From: Acidiparvus fluvialis
Lineage (GTDB): Bacteria > Acidobacteriota > Holophagae > Holophagales > Holophagaceae
Assembly: GCA_041263285.1 (NCBI GenBank)
Contig: JBFSVS010000001.1
Coordinates: 62,001 to 126,000 of the forward strand
Direction: 5' to 3'
DNA: 64,000 nt
Below the pieces are notes generated by a model. It worked only from the letters and a program-made list of their open reading frames with translations, did not search any database and was not told the origin of the DNA. A program made the position numbers and the translations under genes. This document shows, piece after piece, positions 44,205 through 52,419 of the stretch. Numbering within the stretch: the stretch's first letter is position 1; the number at the start of each line of letters is the position of its first letter.

Positions 44205-45500
44205 GTGACACCTTTTCTGATGGTTAAAGATCTTAAATCCCATATTGGAGAGATGGTTTCATTACGGGGTTGGGTTAGAAATATCCGTACGAGTAAAACT
44301 CGTTTCATTGAGCTTCGAGATGGATCTGGTTTTATTCAATGTGTGGTAACGGCGAATGATGCTTCGTCAAAAAGTTATGAATTAGCGGGCACGCTTACCC
44401 AAGAAAGCGCTTTAGTCATAACAGGCATAGTCCAGGCTCATCCTAAAAGTGGAGAGCCTGAATTATTAGTTCAAGACATCGAATTGATTGGGTCGAGTAT
44501 CGACTTCCCCATCACTCCTAAAGAGCATGGCACTGAATTTCTCATGAATAATCGCCATCTTTGGATGAGGTCTAAGCGTCAATGGGCGATTCTAAAAATT
44601 CGCCACACCATCATCAAGGCAACCCGAGATTTTTTCGACCAAGAGGGCTTCACGCTTTTCGATTCACCCATCTTGTCACCAAGTGCCTGCGAAGGAACCA
44701 GCACGCTTTTCCAAACAGATTATTTTCATGAAGGAACGGCGTTCTTAAGTCAAAGCGGTCAACTGTACCAAGAGCCCGGTATTTTTGCTTTTGGTAAAGT
44801 CTATTGTTTTGGTCCAACTTTTCGAGCTGAAAAAAGTAAAACACGTCGTCATCTTACCGAATTTTGGATGGTTGAGCCCGAAATGGCCTTCGCTCATCTC
44901 GACGATGTTCTCAAATTAGGACAGGGCCTCGTTCAATTCATCCTCCAGAGAGTTCTCAATGATCGTCTTGAGGAATTAAAGATTATCGAGAGAGACACAG
45001 CGCCCCTCCTTCTTGCGATGAATGAATCGTTTCGCCAAATGTCCTATACGGAAAGTGTTGAGCAATTAAAAACTTTGGGAAGTGATATTGAATGGGGTCA
45101 AGACTACGGTAATGACGATGAGACACTTTTGATGAATGCGCACGATCGTCCGCTATGGGTGCACCGGTTCCCCAAAACGTTCAAAGCATTTTATATGGAA
45201 CAAGACCCTCATGATCCTCGCTTAGCCCTCGGAGCAGATCTTCTTGCGCCTGAAGGCTATGGAGAAATCATAGGGGGCGGTGAGCGTGCTTCGAGTGAGG
45301 CTTACCTGCTAGAACAGATCGCTCATCATGGATTGAATCGAGCCGATTATGAGTGGTATCTCGATCTGAGACGTTTTGGATCAGTACCTCATGCCGGTTT
45401 TGGTATGGGGATTGAGCGGGTGGTTGCCTGGATTTGTAAATTACCCCATGTTCGCGAAACGATCCCTTATCCTCGAATGATGGGAACTTTACGACCCTAA
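44205..45500 (+). CDS. asnS: asparaginyl-tRNA synthetase
   Basis: Class IIb synthetase charging tRNA-Asn. N-terminal OB fold (VSLRGWVRNIRTSKTRFIELRDGSGFIQCV), motif 2 FGPTFRAEKSKTRRHLTEFWMVEPE and motif 3 GFGMGIERVVAWI are all present; ACEGTSTLF marks AsnRS rather than AspRS. 431 residues. GTG start at 44205 with AGAGG suitably placed; ATG 44220 is the alternative. Its presence, with a separate aspS at 52.4 kb, suggests direct Asn-tRNA formation. Confidence 0.93.
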   Translation: MTPFLMVKDLKSHIGEMVSLRGWVRNIRTSKTRFIELRDGSGFIQCVVTANDASSKSYELAGTLTQESALVITGIVQAHPKSGEPELLVQDIELIGSSIDFPITPKEHGTEFLMNNRHLWMRSKRQWAILKIRHTIIKATRDFFDQEGFTLFDSPILSPSACEGTSTLFQTDYFHEGTAFLSQSGQLYQEPGIFAFGKVYCFGPTFRAEKSKTRRHLTEFWMVEPEMAFAHLDDVLKLGQGLVQFILQRVLNDRLEELKIIERDTAPLLLAMNESFRQMSYTESVEQLKTLGSDIEWGQDYGNDDETLLMNAHDRPLWVHRFPKTFKAFYMEQDPHDPRLALGADLLAPEGYGEIIGGGERASSEAYLLEQIAHHGLNRADYEWYLDLRRFGSVPHAGFGMGIERVVAWICKLPHVRETIPYPRMMGTLRP

Positions 45501-45749
45501 TTACAATTGAAGTTCGTAACCAGGGAGTTTAGAAATGGCTTCTCGAAGAGGTTTTTCTTGCTCGGCATTCCCTAAGGAAACCCAAAAAGTATGGCTGATA
45601 TATTGACCCTTGCAAGCCACCGCATATCGGTGTGCGTGATGAGCCTGTGGGCCAAGTATTTTTGAGATAAGTCCTTCGATCATATCGGCCTTTAAGATTT
45701 CTGAGCGCCCCATGACTTTAATGGGAATCAGTAAAGGGTCATCGATCAT
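45501..45749 (-). CDS. DUF493/YbeD-family protein
   Basis: 82-residue ACT-like protein of the YbeD family. LIPIKVMGRSE near the N-terminus and GQYISHTFWVSL with a C-terminal LPGYELQL match the YbeD pattern (YKVMG, GNYHSVSI). In E. coli the gene lies near lipoate genes and its role is unclear. Stop abuts the asnS stop with zero gap. ATG 45749 is 99 nt from divergent speB. Confidence 0.75.
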   Translation of the reverse strand: MIDDPLLIPIKVMGRSEILKADMIEGLISKILGPQAHHAHRYAVACKGQYISHTFWVSLGNAEQEKPLREAISKLPGYELQL

Positions 45750-45848
45750 TTTGTTGATCCTCGTTAGAACGTCATATTTCTATGTTGACTTACTTCTTTA
45801 ATTTTATGAATTTCATGGTGATGTTAGGCTTAATAGAGTGGAGTTTTT

Positions 45849-46724
45849 ATGGTGTCATCTTTCATGCAGCACGAGTGGGTTTCCCCTTATTTCATGGGGT
45901 CCACCGATCCCCACGAAGCCGACATCGGCCTCTTTGGATTGTGCTGGGATGGAACAAGCTCTTTTAAGCCCGGGTCTCGATTTGCAGGTTCAGCCGTTCG
46001 AGAGTCTTCTCAAGGAATGGAAGAGTTTTCTTTTTATCAGCAAGCTTCTTTACTCGACATTAAATATACAGACTATGGGGATCTCTTTCTTCCCCCTGGA
46101 CAAAAAGAACGGGTTCTAAACTCTATTGAAAGCGCCGTCCACGAGGTTGTTGCGGCTGGTCATTTTCCTATTGGATTTGGGGGCGAACATTTATTGGCTT
46201 TCCCCTTAATTATGTCGGCTTATGAACGTCATCCAAATCTTGCCGTCGTTCATTTTGATGCCCATGCAGATCTGAGATCTGAATTATGGGGAGACGAATT
46301 GACCCATGCAACCATTTTGGGACGCGTTGCCGACAAGATTGGCTACGCAAACCTGAAGCAGTTTGGTATTCGATCAGGGTCGGCCGAGGAATGGAAGTTA
46401 ACTCAGCAGCACGATACACTCCGCCCTTTCACTAAAGAGTCCATTAGAGAGCACTTGGATTCCTTAGGTGACCGACCGATCTACCTTACCTGTGATCTTG
46501 ATGTCCTTGACCCCTCCATTTATCCAGGGACGGGAACGCCGGAACCCGGAGGTATTCTTTGGGATGTCCTTATCGGAGGACTCAAGCAGTTATCTGGACG
46601 TCGATTGGTGGGGATGGATTGCCTAGAACTCTCGCCTCATTATGACCCTTCAGGTGTCTCCGCCCTTACGATGGCTAAGACCTTACGCGAGATGATTATT
46701 CTAGCTAGCCGACGTAAACGTTAA
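45849..46724 (+). CDS. speB: agmatinase (ureohydrolase family)
   Basis: Mn-dependent ureohydrolase, most likely agmatine to putrescine plus urea. Metal ligands: GGEH, HFDAHADLR and TCDLDVLDP, followed by YPGTGTPEPGG, the agmatinase-type signature; GGEH rather than GGDH is usual for this branch. 291 residues. GGAG five bases before ATG 45849. Arginase or formimidoglutamase activity is less likely but not excluded. It shares TTAA with the convergent IHF-like gene. Confidence 0.88.
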   Translation: MVSSFMQHEWVSPYFMGSTDPHEADIGLFGLCWDGTSSFKPGSRFAGSAVRESSQGMEEFSFYQQASLLDIKYTDYGDLFLPPGQKERVLNSIESAVHEVVAAGHFPIGFGGEHLLAFPLIMSAYERHPNLAVVHFDAHADLRSELWGDELTHATILGRVADKIGYANLKQFGIRSGSAEEWKLTQQHDTLRPFTKESIREHLDSLGDRPIYLTCDLDVLDPSIYPGTGTPEPGGILWDVLIGGLKQLSGRRLVGMDCLELSPHYDPSGVSALTMAKTLREMIILASRRKR

Positions 46725-47005
46725 GAGGTCTCGCCGGAACCCATATCCCGTAAATCCTTACCTGGTTTGAATCGAATAGATCTTCCTTTGGGAATATCTA
46801 CCGACGATCCAGTTTTGATATTTCGGCCCAAACCATTTTTTCTAGGTCGAGGTTCGAAAACGCCAAAACCCCGAATTTCAATTCGATGGCCCTCCAAAAG
46901 GGCCTGCTTCATTCGTTCAGTCAGAATGTCCACGACCTGGATAGCCGTATGACGACTACAGGGGTGGACGTTCATGATTGTGTTAGCGATATCAAGTTTG
47001 ATCAT
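46721..47005 (-). CDS. IHF-like DNA-bending protein
   Basis: 94-residue member of the HU/IHF family. The arm reads IRGFGVFEPRPRKNGLGRNIKTGSSVDIP, which is close to IHF beta; the usual RNPxTG is RNIKTG here, so the intercalating proline of the arm is replaced by Ile, which may reduce bending. The start ATG 47005 has AAGGG upstream. It differs from the HU at 19.2 kb, so the two paralogues probably divide nucleoid roles. Confidence 0.9.
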   Translation of the reverse strand: MIKLDIANTIMNVHPCSRHTAIQVVDILTERMKQALLEGHRIEIRGFGVFEPRPRKNGLGRNIKTGSSVDIPKGRSIRFKPGKDLRDMGSGETS

Positions 47006-47167
47006 GGGGACCCTTCAGGAGAATGTGGTGTCTATGAGTTACAGAAATGATAATCCTAATTTCTAAAAATGAAGATGGATTTCCATCGTTTAAAAGTTCC
47101 TAAAAGTCCACATAACTGCTACAATTACAGGTTCTAGCCTCATAAAATTGAGCCTGGGATCGATGAT

Positions 47168-47201
47168 ATCCCCGTCTTTTGCCCCTCCCTTGAGAGGGGA
47201 T
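47168..47201 (+). promoter_or_regulatory. alternative hairpins upstream of typA
   Basis: CCCCTC (47182-47187) pairs with GAGGGG (47194-47199) around a 6-nt loop, and the same GGGGAT (47196-47201) can instead pair with ATCCCC (47168-47173). The two pairings exclude each other and lie about 28 nt before the typA start. This could be a leader switch or merely a strong 5' hairpin. Confidence 0.3.
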
Positions 47202-47228
47202 CCTTATCTCCTGAAAGAATAGGTTTTC

Positions 47229-49061
47229 ATGAATTATATCGAGAGCATTCGAAACATTGCTATTATCGCCCACGTTGATCATGGTAAGACCACTCTCGTG
47301 GATGCCATGTTCAAAGCAACCCATACATTCCGTGACAATCAACGCATGCAAGAGCGTGCGATGGACTCAAATGATCAAGAGCGTGAGCGTGGAATCACCA
47401 TTCTTGCAAAAACCACGAGTGTCAAGTGGCAAGATTACCGTTTTAATATCGTTGATACCCCGGGACACGCAGACTTTGGTGGAGAAGTCGAACGGGTACT
47501 GAGCATGGTCGATAGCGTTCTTTTGGTCATTGATAGTTTTGATGGGCCGATGCCACAGACTAAATTTGTCACGCGTAAGGCGCTTGCTCTGGGACTTCGT
47601 CCCATTGTCGTCATCAATAAAGTAGATCGCCCTGGAGCACGGCCCCTTTGGTCTCAAGAGCGTGTTTTAGATTTATTAATTGAACTTGATGCGAACGATG
47701 ATCAACTTGATTTCCCCTGTGTCTTTGCCTCGGCCAAAAACGGCTACGCCATGATGAGTATGGACGAGGTTAGCACCAATATGGATGCGCTTTTTAAGAC
47801 TATTGCGACACAATGTCCTCCTCCCAAGGGATCGCCATCTGCGAATCTCCAAATGTTAGTCACCCTTATGGACTACAACGATTTCGTGGGACAAATTGGA
47901 ATTGGACGGGTAGTTAATGGGGAAATAGAAGTCGGACGAAACGTTTCTTTAATCAAACAGAATGGCGATATTCAAATGCATAAAATTACCCAGCTCTATG
48001 GTTTCGAGGGCCTTACTCGAGTCCCGCTCGCCAAAGGCCAGGCCGGGGATATTGTCGCTATTGCCGGGATTGAAGATATTAGAGTGGGGGAAACAATCTC
48101 GAGCGTGGAGCAACCGGATGCCTTGCCTTACGTCCAAATTGATGAACCCACCATTTCAATGATGTTCATGGTGAATAATGGACCCTTCTCGGGTCAAGAT
48201 GGTAAAAATGTTCAAAGTCGAAGAATTCGAGAGCGCCTTATGAAAGAACTTCAACATAATGTAGCCCTTCGAGTGGAAGATACTGAAAGCCCGGACTGCT
48301 TCAAAGTATCAGGTCGAGGAGAATTACACCTCTCTGTTTTAATTGAAAATATGCGCCGAGAAGATTTTGAACTTTGCGTTTCAAGACCTGAGGTTATCAT
48401 TCATACGAATCCAGAAACCGGCGAGAAAGAGGAGCCCTACGAAGATCTTGTGGTGGACGTACCTGATATTTATATGGGTATTGTGATGGAAAAACTAGGC
48501 CAGCGTAAGGCCGAGATGCAAGACATGGGAAATGAAGGGGGTCGGCTTCGCCTTCACTTTAAGATTCCGAGCCGTGGCTTAATTGGCTATCGGACAGAAT
48601 TCATGACGGATACTCGCGGCGAAGGCATTATGAATGCACTCTTCAGTCATTATGGGCCCTTTAAGGGAGAATTGCCTGGGCGTAAAAATGGAGTTTTGGT
48701 GGCAATGGAGACCGCCGAGGCCGTAGGGTTTGCCCTGATGAATCTCGAGGATCGTGGAGTCATTTTCATCCATCCACAAACAAAGTGTTATGAGGGCATG
48801 ATTGTCGGGGAGCATTCTCGAGAAAATGATCTTGTCGTCAATATCGCCAAAGGTAAAAAGCTTTCTAATATGCGTGCCTCAGGTTCCGACGAAGCGACTC
48901 GTCTTACTCCTCCTCGAGAGCATACCCTCGAGCAAGCCCTCGAATATATTGCTGATGACGAACTAGTTGAAGTCACCCCTCATTTTATTCGTATGCGAAA
49001 ACGGATTTTAGATGCGAATGAAAGAAAGAAAGTCGAAAAAAAGATTTCAGAGAGTTATTAA
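47229..49061 (+). CDS. typA: ribosome-associated GTPase TypA/BipA
   Basis: Translational GTPase that helps 50S assembly and stress or low-temperature growth. G1 AHVDHGKTTLVDAM, switch I ERGITILAKTTSV, G3 DTPGHADFGGEVERVL and G4 NKVDRPGA are intact; EF-G-like domains III and V and the BipA C-terminal domain follow. 610 residues. rsmI starts 19 nt later and may share the transcript. The 223-nt spacer upstream holds alternative hairpins. Confidence 0.96.
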   Translation: MNYIESIRNIAIIAHVDHGKTTLVDAMFKATHTFRDNQRMQERAMDSNDQERERGITILAKTTSVKWQDYRFNIVDTPGHADFGGEVERVLSMVDSVLLVIDSFDGPMPQTKFVTRKALALGLRPIVVINKVDRPGARPLWSQERVLDLLIELDANDDQLDFPCVFASAKNGYAMMSMDEVSTNMDALFKTIATQCPPPKGSPSANLQMLVTLMDYNDFVGQIGIGRVVNGEIEVGRNVSLIKQNGDIQMHKITQLYGFEGLTRVPLAKGQAGDIVAIAGIEDIRVGETISSVEQPDALPYVQIDEPTISMMFMVNNGPFSGQDGKNVQSRRIRERLMKELQHNVALRVEDTESPDCFKVSGRGELHLSVLIENMRREDFELCVSRPEVIIHTNPETGEKEEPYEDLVVDVPDIYMGIVMEKLGQRKAEMQDMGNEGGRLRLHFKIPSRGLIGYRTEFMTDTRGEGIMNALFSHYGPFKGELPGRKNGVLVAMETAEAVGFALMNLEDRGVIFIHPQTKCYEGMIVGEHSRENDLVVNIAKGKKLSNMRASGSDEATRLTPPREHTLEQALEYIADDELVEVTPHFIRMRKRILDANERKKVEKKISESY

Positions 49062-49079
49062 CTTCTAAAATAGGATCAT

Positions 49080-49934
49080 ATGACTGGCCATCTTATTTTG
49101 ATCCCTACGCCCATCGGAAATTTGGGTGACATCACTGTTCGATCGATGGAACTCCTTAATACAGCTGATGTCGTGGCGTGCGAGGATACCCGGCGAACCG
49201 GGGCGTTACTCGATCATCTTGGGATCGTTAAAAAACTACTACGCTTCGATGATCATGCAGATGAAGGTGTCTATAAGGAGATTCAGACTTATTTAAAACA
49301 AGACCTAATTGTTGCTTATTGCTCAGATGCTGGCATGCCGGGTATCAATGATCCGGGATTTGAGATTCTAAGATTAGCGCGTGAAGTATCATCTCAAATT
49401 ACGGTACTTCCAGGCGCAAGCGCCGTATTACTGGGTGTCGTTGCTTCAGGATTACCTTGTCACAAATTCTCATTTCTTGGCTATCTGCCCAACAAGAATA
49501 CTAGTCGACAAGAGGCTTTGAGGTTGATTGCTGGGCGAGAAGAGACCACGTTGGTCTTTGAGGCGCCCCATAGAATTCATGAAACGCTTAAGGAAATCTA
49601 TCGGCTTATGCCTGACCGCGAAATTGCGTTGGGCCGTGAATTGACGAAGATGCATGAAACTTGGTATCGAGGTACCCCGCAAGAGGTCATAGCCGCTCTC
49701 GGCACTGAAGATCGAGGAGAAATGGTCTTAGTGATTTCGGGTGCCGACAGTAAAAATGTAATTCACGATAAACAAGCCGCAATTCTAGGAGACACCTTAC
49801 CCGAGTGGGCTATTCGCTATTTAGAAGCTGCTCGAAGTGGGGGCATGACCTTACGAGAAGCGGCCAAGCCTTTAGCCCGGCATTTTGGAGTCACGGCTTC
49901 TGAAATCTACCGAAGAGCTGTTGAAAATTATTAG
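49080..49934 (+). CDS. rsmI: 16S rRNA 2'-O-methyltransferase RsmI
   Basis: Methylates the ribose of C1402 of 16S rRNA using SAM. Family motifs: LILIPTPIGNLGDITVRSMELL, ACEDTRRTGALLDHLGI, SDAGMPGINDPG and VLPGASAVLLGV; the end has the helix-turn-helix-like LREAAKPLARHFGVTASEIYR often seen in RsmI. 284 residues. AGGA precedes ATG 49080. It meets the convergent histidine kinase with a 4-nt stop-stop overlap. Confidence 0.94.
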   Translation: MTGHLILIPTPIGNLGDITVRSMELLNTADVVACEDTRRTGALLDHLGIVKKLLRFDDHADEGVYKEIQTYLKQDLIVAYCSDAGMPGINDPGFEILRLAREVSSQITVLPGASAVLLGVVASGLPCHKFSFLGYLPNKNTSRQEALRLIAGREETTLVFEAPHRIHETLKEIYRLMPDREIALGRELTKMHETWYRGTPQEVIAALGTEDRGEMVLVISGADSKNVIHDKQAAILGDTLPEWAIRYLEAARSGGMTLREAAKPLARHFGVTASEIYRRAVENY

Positions 49935-51160
49935 AGCTTTTCAGCACACGGTAGGGAAATGGTAAAAGTAGATCCTTGATCAGGGCCTTTAGAAGTGACC
50001 TTAACGCTTCCTCCATTGAGTTCCACCATTTGCTTTACCAAGAAGAGCCCTAAACCAGTTCCAGGGACGCGGCGCGTCATCTCCTCGCCCGATCGATAAA
50101 ATTTATCAAAAATCTTGGTGAGATTCTGAGAATGAATTCCATACCCTTGATCAGAAATGGTCAAGATGGCGCGGCTTTTATCAACCTTAAGCTGCACCTC
50201 GGTTGTCCTTGGACTATCCGCATATTTAAAAGCATTAGATAGGAGATTTTCGATGATGATTTCAATCTGCTCAGGATCGGCTTTCACATAAATGTCTTCC
50301 TGGATCTCTTGGGCGAGTCCTAGATTGCCAGGACCCAACTTTTGATCCATCGTCGACAAGATTCTCGAGAGACTTTCACTTAAATTAAGAAGTTGGGGAT
50401 TAGAAGATAGTTCGCCTGCTTCACCCCGGGCGACTACAAGAAGATTCCCAACAAGATCGGACAGTCGAGTAAGATCCTGGTTCATTCGAAAGGATATCTT
50501 CGCTAGCTGCTCTTCCTTAAGTGACTTAGAAAAAAGAGTCTCTGTCCAAATACGAATGGAAGCAATCGGAGTTTTGAGTTCATGAGTTACCGCATCGAGA
50601 AAATTCTTTTGACGCAGCTTGAGATCGAGTTCGTCATTTAATTTGTTATATATCATTATCAATCCCGTCAGGATTCCAATAGCCATAGCACCGCTCTGAA
50701 GAGCCGCTTTCCAAATCACTGATACACGCTCACGCTCTAGATTCTCTAACTTACTCTGATCCGACGTCAGATAGGCATCAAACATGTCCAGCAAAGGGGG
50801 ATCATCTGCGGCCACAGGCTTTGGCACAATTTGAACATCTGGAAATTTAGCAGCAATATCTGCGATTCTTTCTTTGCGGCTCTGGAGCTCAGTAGGTAAC
50901 TTTGAGACAATAACGATGTCCGAGCCATCCTTTTTGCCGAGAGCTCCGCTATCTTCGTAGTATTTGAGTACTTTTGAACTATCGTAAAGCCAAGCTTCGG
51001 CTCGAACCGACTTTAGTTTTTCAATACGAGCACTTAAAATATCTTGTGTCTGTGAAATTTGTAGTGAGATCCACCATCCTATAAGCGAAATCAAAAGGAT
51101 AGTGGCCACAATAAAGACGAATCGCTGTTGATCTATCTCTTTATCTGGATCAGTGCTCAT
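49931..51160 (-). CDS. orphan sensor histidine kinase
   Basis: About 409 residues: an N-terminal helix (about 16-33), a periplasmic segment of about 115 residues, a second helix, then HisKA with H-box DAVTHELKTPIASIRIW (His about 193), N-box NLLSNAFKYA and GTGLGLFLVKQ. There is no adjacent response regulator, so partner and signal are unknown. ATG 51160 (MSTDPDKE) is chosen; a TTG four codons upstream is possible. Diverges from the DegT gene across only about 50 nt. Confidence 0.85.
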   Translation of the reverse strand: MSTDPDKEIDQQRFVFIVATILLISLIGWWISLQISQTQDILSARIEKLKSVRAEAWLYDSSKVLKYYEDSGALGKKDGSDIVIVSKLPTELQSRKERIADIAAKFPDVQIVPKPVAADDPPLLDMFDAYLTSDQSKLENLERERVSVIWKAALQSGAMAIGILTGLIMIYNKLNDELDLKLRQKNFLDAVTHELKTPIASIRIWTETLFSKSLKEEQLAKISFRMNQDLTRLSDLVGNLLVVARGEAGELSSNPQLLNLSESLSRILSTMDQKLGPGNLGLAQEIQEDIYVKADPEQIEIIIENLLSNAFKYADSPRTTEVQLKVDKSRAILTISDQGYGIHSQNLTKIFDKFYRSGEEMTRRVPGTGLGLFLVKQMVELNGGSVKVTSKGPDQGSTFTISLPCAEKL

Positions 51161-51216
51161 TCTGTGTCCCAACCAAGCTATATAGTGAGATAATACTAGG
51201 CATTCTGGGAGAAAGA

Positions 51217-52413
51217 ATGGCTTTGCGCAGAGAATCTTTTTTACCTTTTTCGAGACCCGTCATCGGTCAAGAAGAAATCAACGAATTAATTGATTCTATC
51301 CATAGCGGCTGGCTGACGACTGGACCTAAAACTGCTAAATTCGAAGAGCACCTCTCGATCTATAATAATGTCCCTTTTGTCCGAGTGATGAATAGCGCTA
51401 CAACAGCGCAAGAGGTATCGCTTCAGGTAATGGACCTTCAACCTGGAGACGAAGTAATTACTAGCTCTTTGACTTGGGTAAGCACGCTCTCTACCATCAT
51501 TCTAAGGGGAGGCATCCCGGTTTTGGTGGATATCGACCCTCGCACACTTAATATCGATCCTGAAAAAATAGAAGCTGCAATCACTCCCCGCACAAAGGGT
51601 ATCATCCCAGTTCATCTAACGGGACTTCCCTGTGATATGGATTCGATTTGGGCCATTGCTGAACGCCATCAGTTATGGGTGATTGAGGACGCAGCTCAGG
51701 CTATGGGTGCGTCGTATAAAGGAAAAAAGATTGGAAGCGATCCCCGTTCGGTGATGTCAATCTTCAGTTTTCATCCAAATAAAAATATGACCACGGGTGA
51801 AGGGGGCGCAATTGCGTTTCACAATGAAAACTATCTCAATCGGATTACCCGATTACGCTTTCACGGCATTGAAAAAGATGCATGGAAACGTCAAAGTAAA
51901 GAGGGAAATCTTCACATCGATGTAGTTGAGCCCGCCCGAAAAGCGAATTTTATGGACCTTCAAGCCGCTCTTGGACTTCATCAGTTACCCAGACTAGATC
52001 AATTCAATCTTCGACGCGGAGAGCTTTTTAAGCGCTACCTTCGTCTTTTTCAGGACGTGGATGAATGCCGATTACCCTGGGAAGGCGATGAGACCTTTGG
52101 ACACTGTTTTCATCTATTTGTTTTTAGGATCCTGCCAGAAAAAGCTAGACTCAGTCGAGACGAATTCGTACAAGCGCTTAAGGATCGGAATATTGGCTCA
52201 GGAATCCACTATCGACCCGCTCATCTTCACACGTTTTATCAAAATTACTATCAATCTCATCCCCATGCGCTTCCGCCCCAAGGCTTACCTCATTCGGAAT
52301 GGAGTGGGGATCGCTTGTTAAGCCTTCCTTTGTGGCCGGGACTCACGGAAGAAGATCAGGATTTGATCGTCAATATTATTAAAGACATATTGATAGCTGC
52401 TAGTAAAAAGTAA
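51217..52413 (+). CDS. DegT/DnrJ/EryC1/StrS-family PLP aminotransferase
   Basis: Sugar aminotransferase type, probably acting on a nucleotide-activated keto-sugar for surface polysaccharide or lipid A decoration. The family start is FSRPVIGQEEINELIDSIHSGWLTTGP; the PLP site is in IEDAAQAMGASYKGKKIG, and the Schiff-base Lys is in FSFHPNKNMTTGEGGA. 398 residues, ArnB-like pattern. GGGAGAAAGA before ATG 51217. No other sugar gene is adjacent, so the substrate is unknown. Confidence 0.85.
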   Translation: MALRRESFLPFSRPVIGQEEINELIDSIHSGWLTTGPKTAKFEEHLSIYNNVPFVRVMNSATTAQEVSLQVMDLQPGDEVITSSLTWVSTLSTIILRGGIPVLVDIDPRTLNIDPEKIEAAITPRTKGIIPVHLTGLPCDMDSIWAIAERHQLWVIEDAAQAMGASYKGKKIGSDPRSVMSIFSFHPNKNMTTGEGGAIAFHNENYLNRITRLRFHGIEKDAWKRQSKEGNLHIDVVEPARKANFMDLQAALGLHQLPRLDQFNLRRGELFKRYLRLFQDVDECRLPWEGDETFGHCFHLFVFRILPEKARLSRDEFVQALKDRNIGSGIHYRPAHLHTFYQNYYQSHPHALPPQGLPHSEWSGDRLLSLPLWPGLTEEDQDLIVNIIKDILIAASKK

Positions 52414-52419
52414 GCGGGC

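Noticed and set aside
45849..46724. GGEH instead of GGDH as a sign of a defective agmatinase
   Set aside because: GGEH is the normal form in one agmatinase branch, and the other metal ligands are intact.
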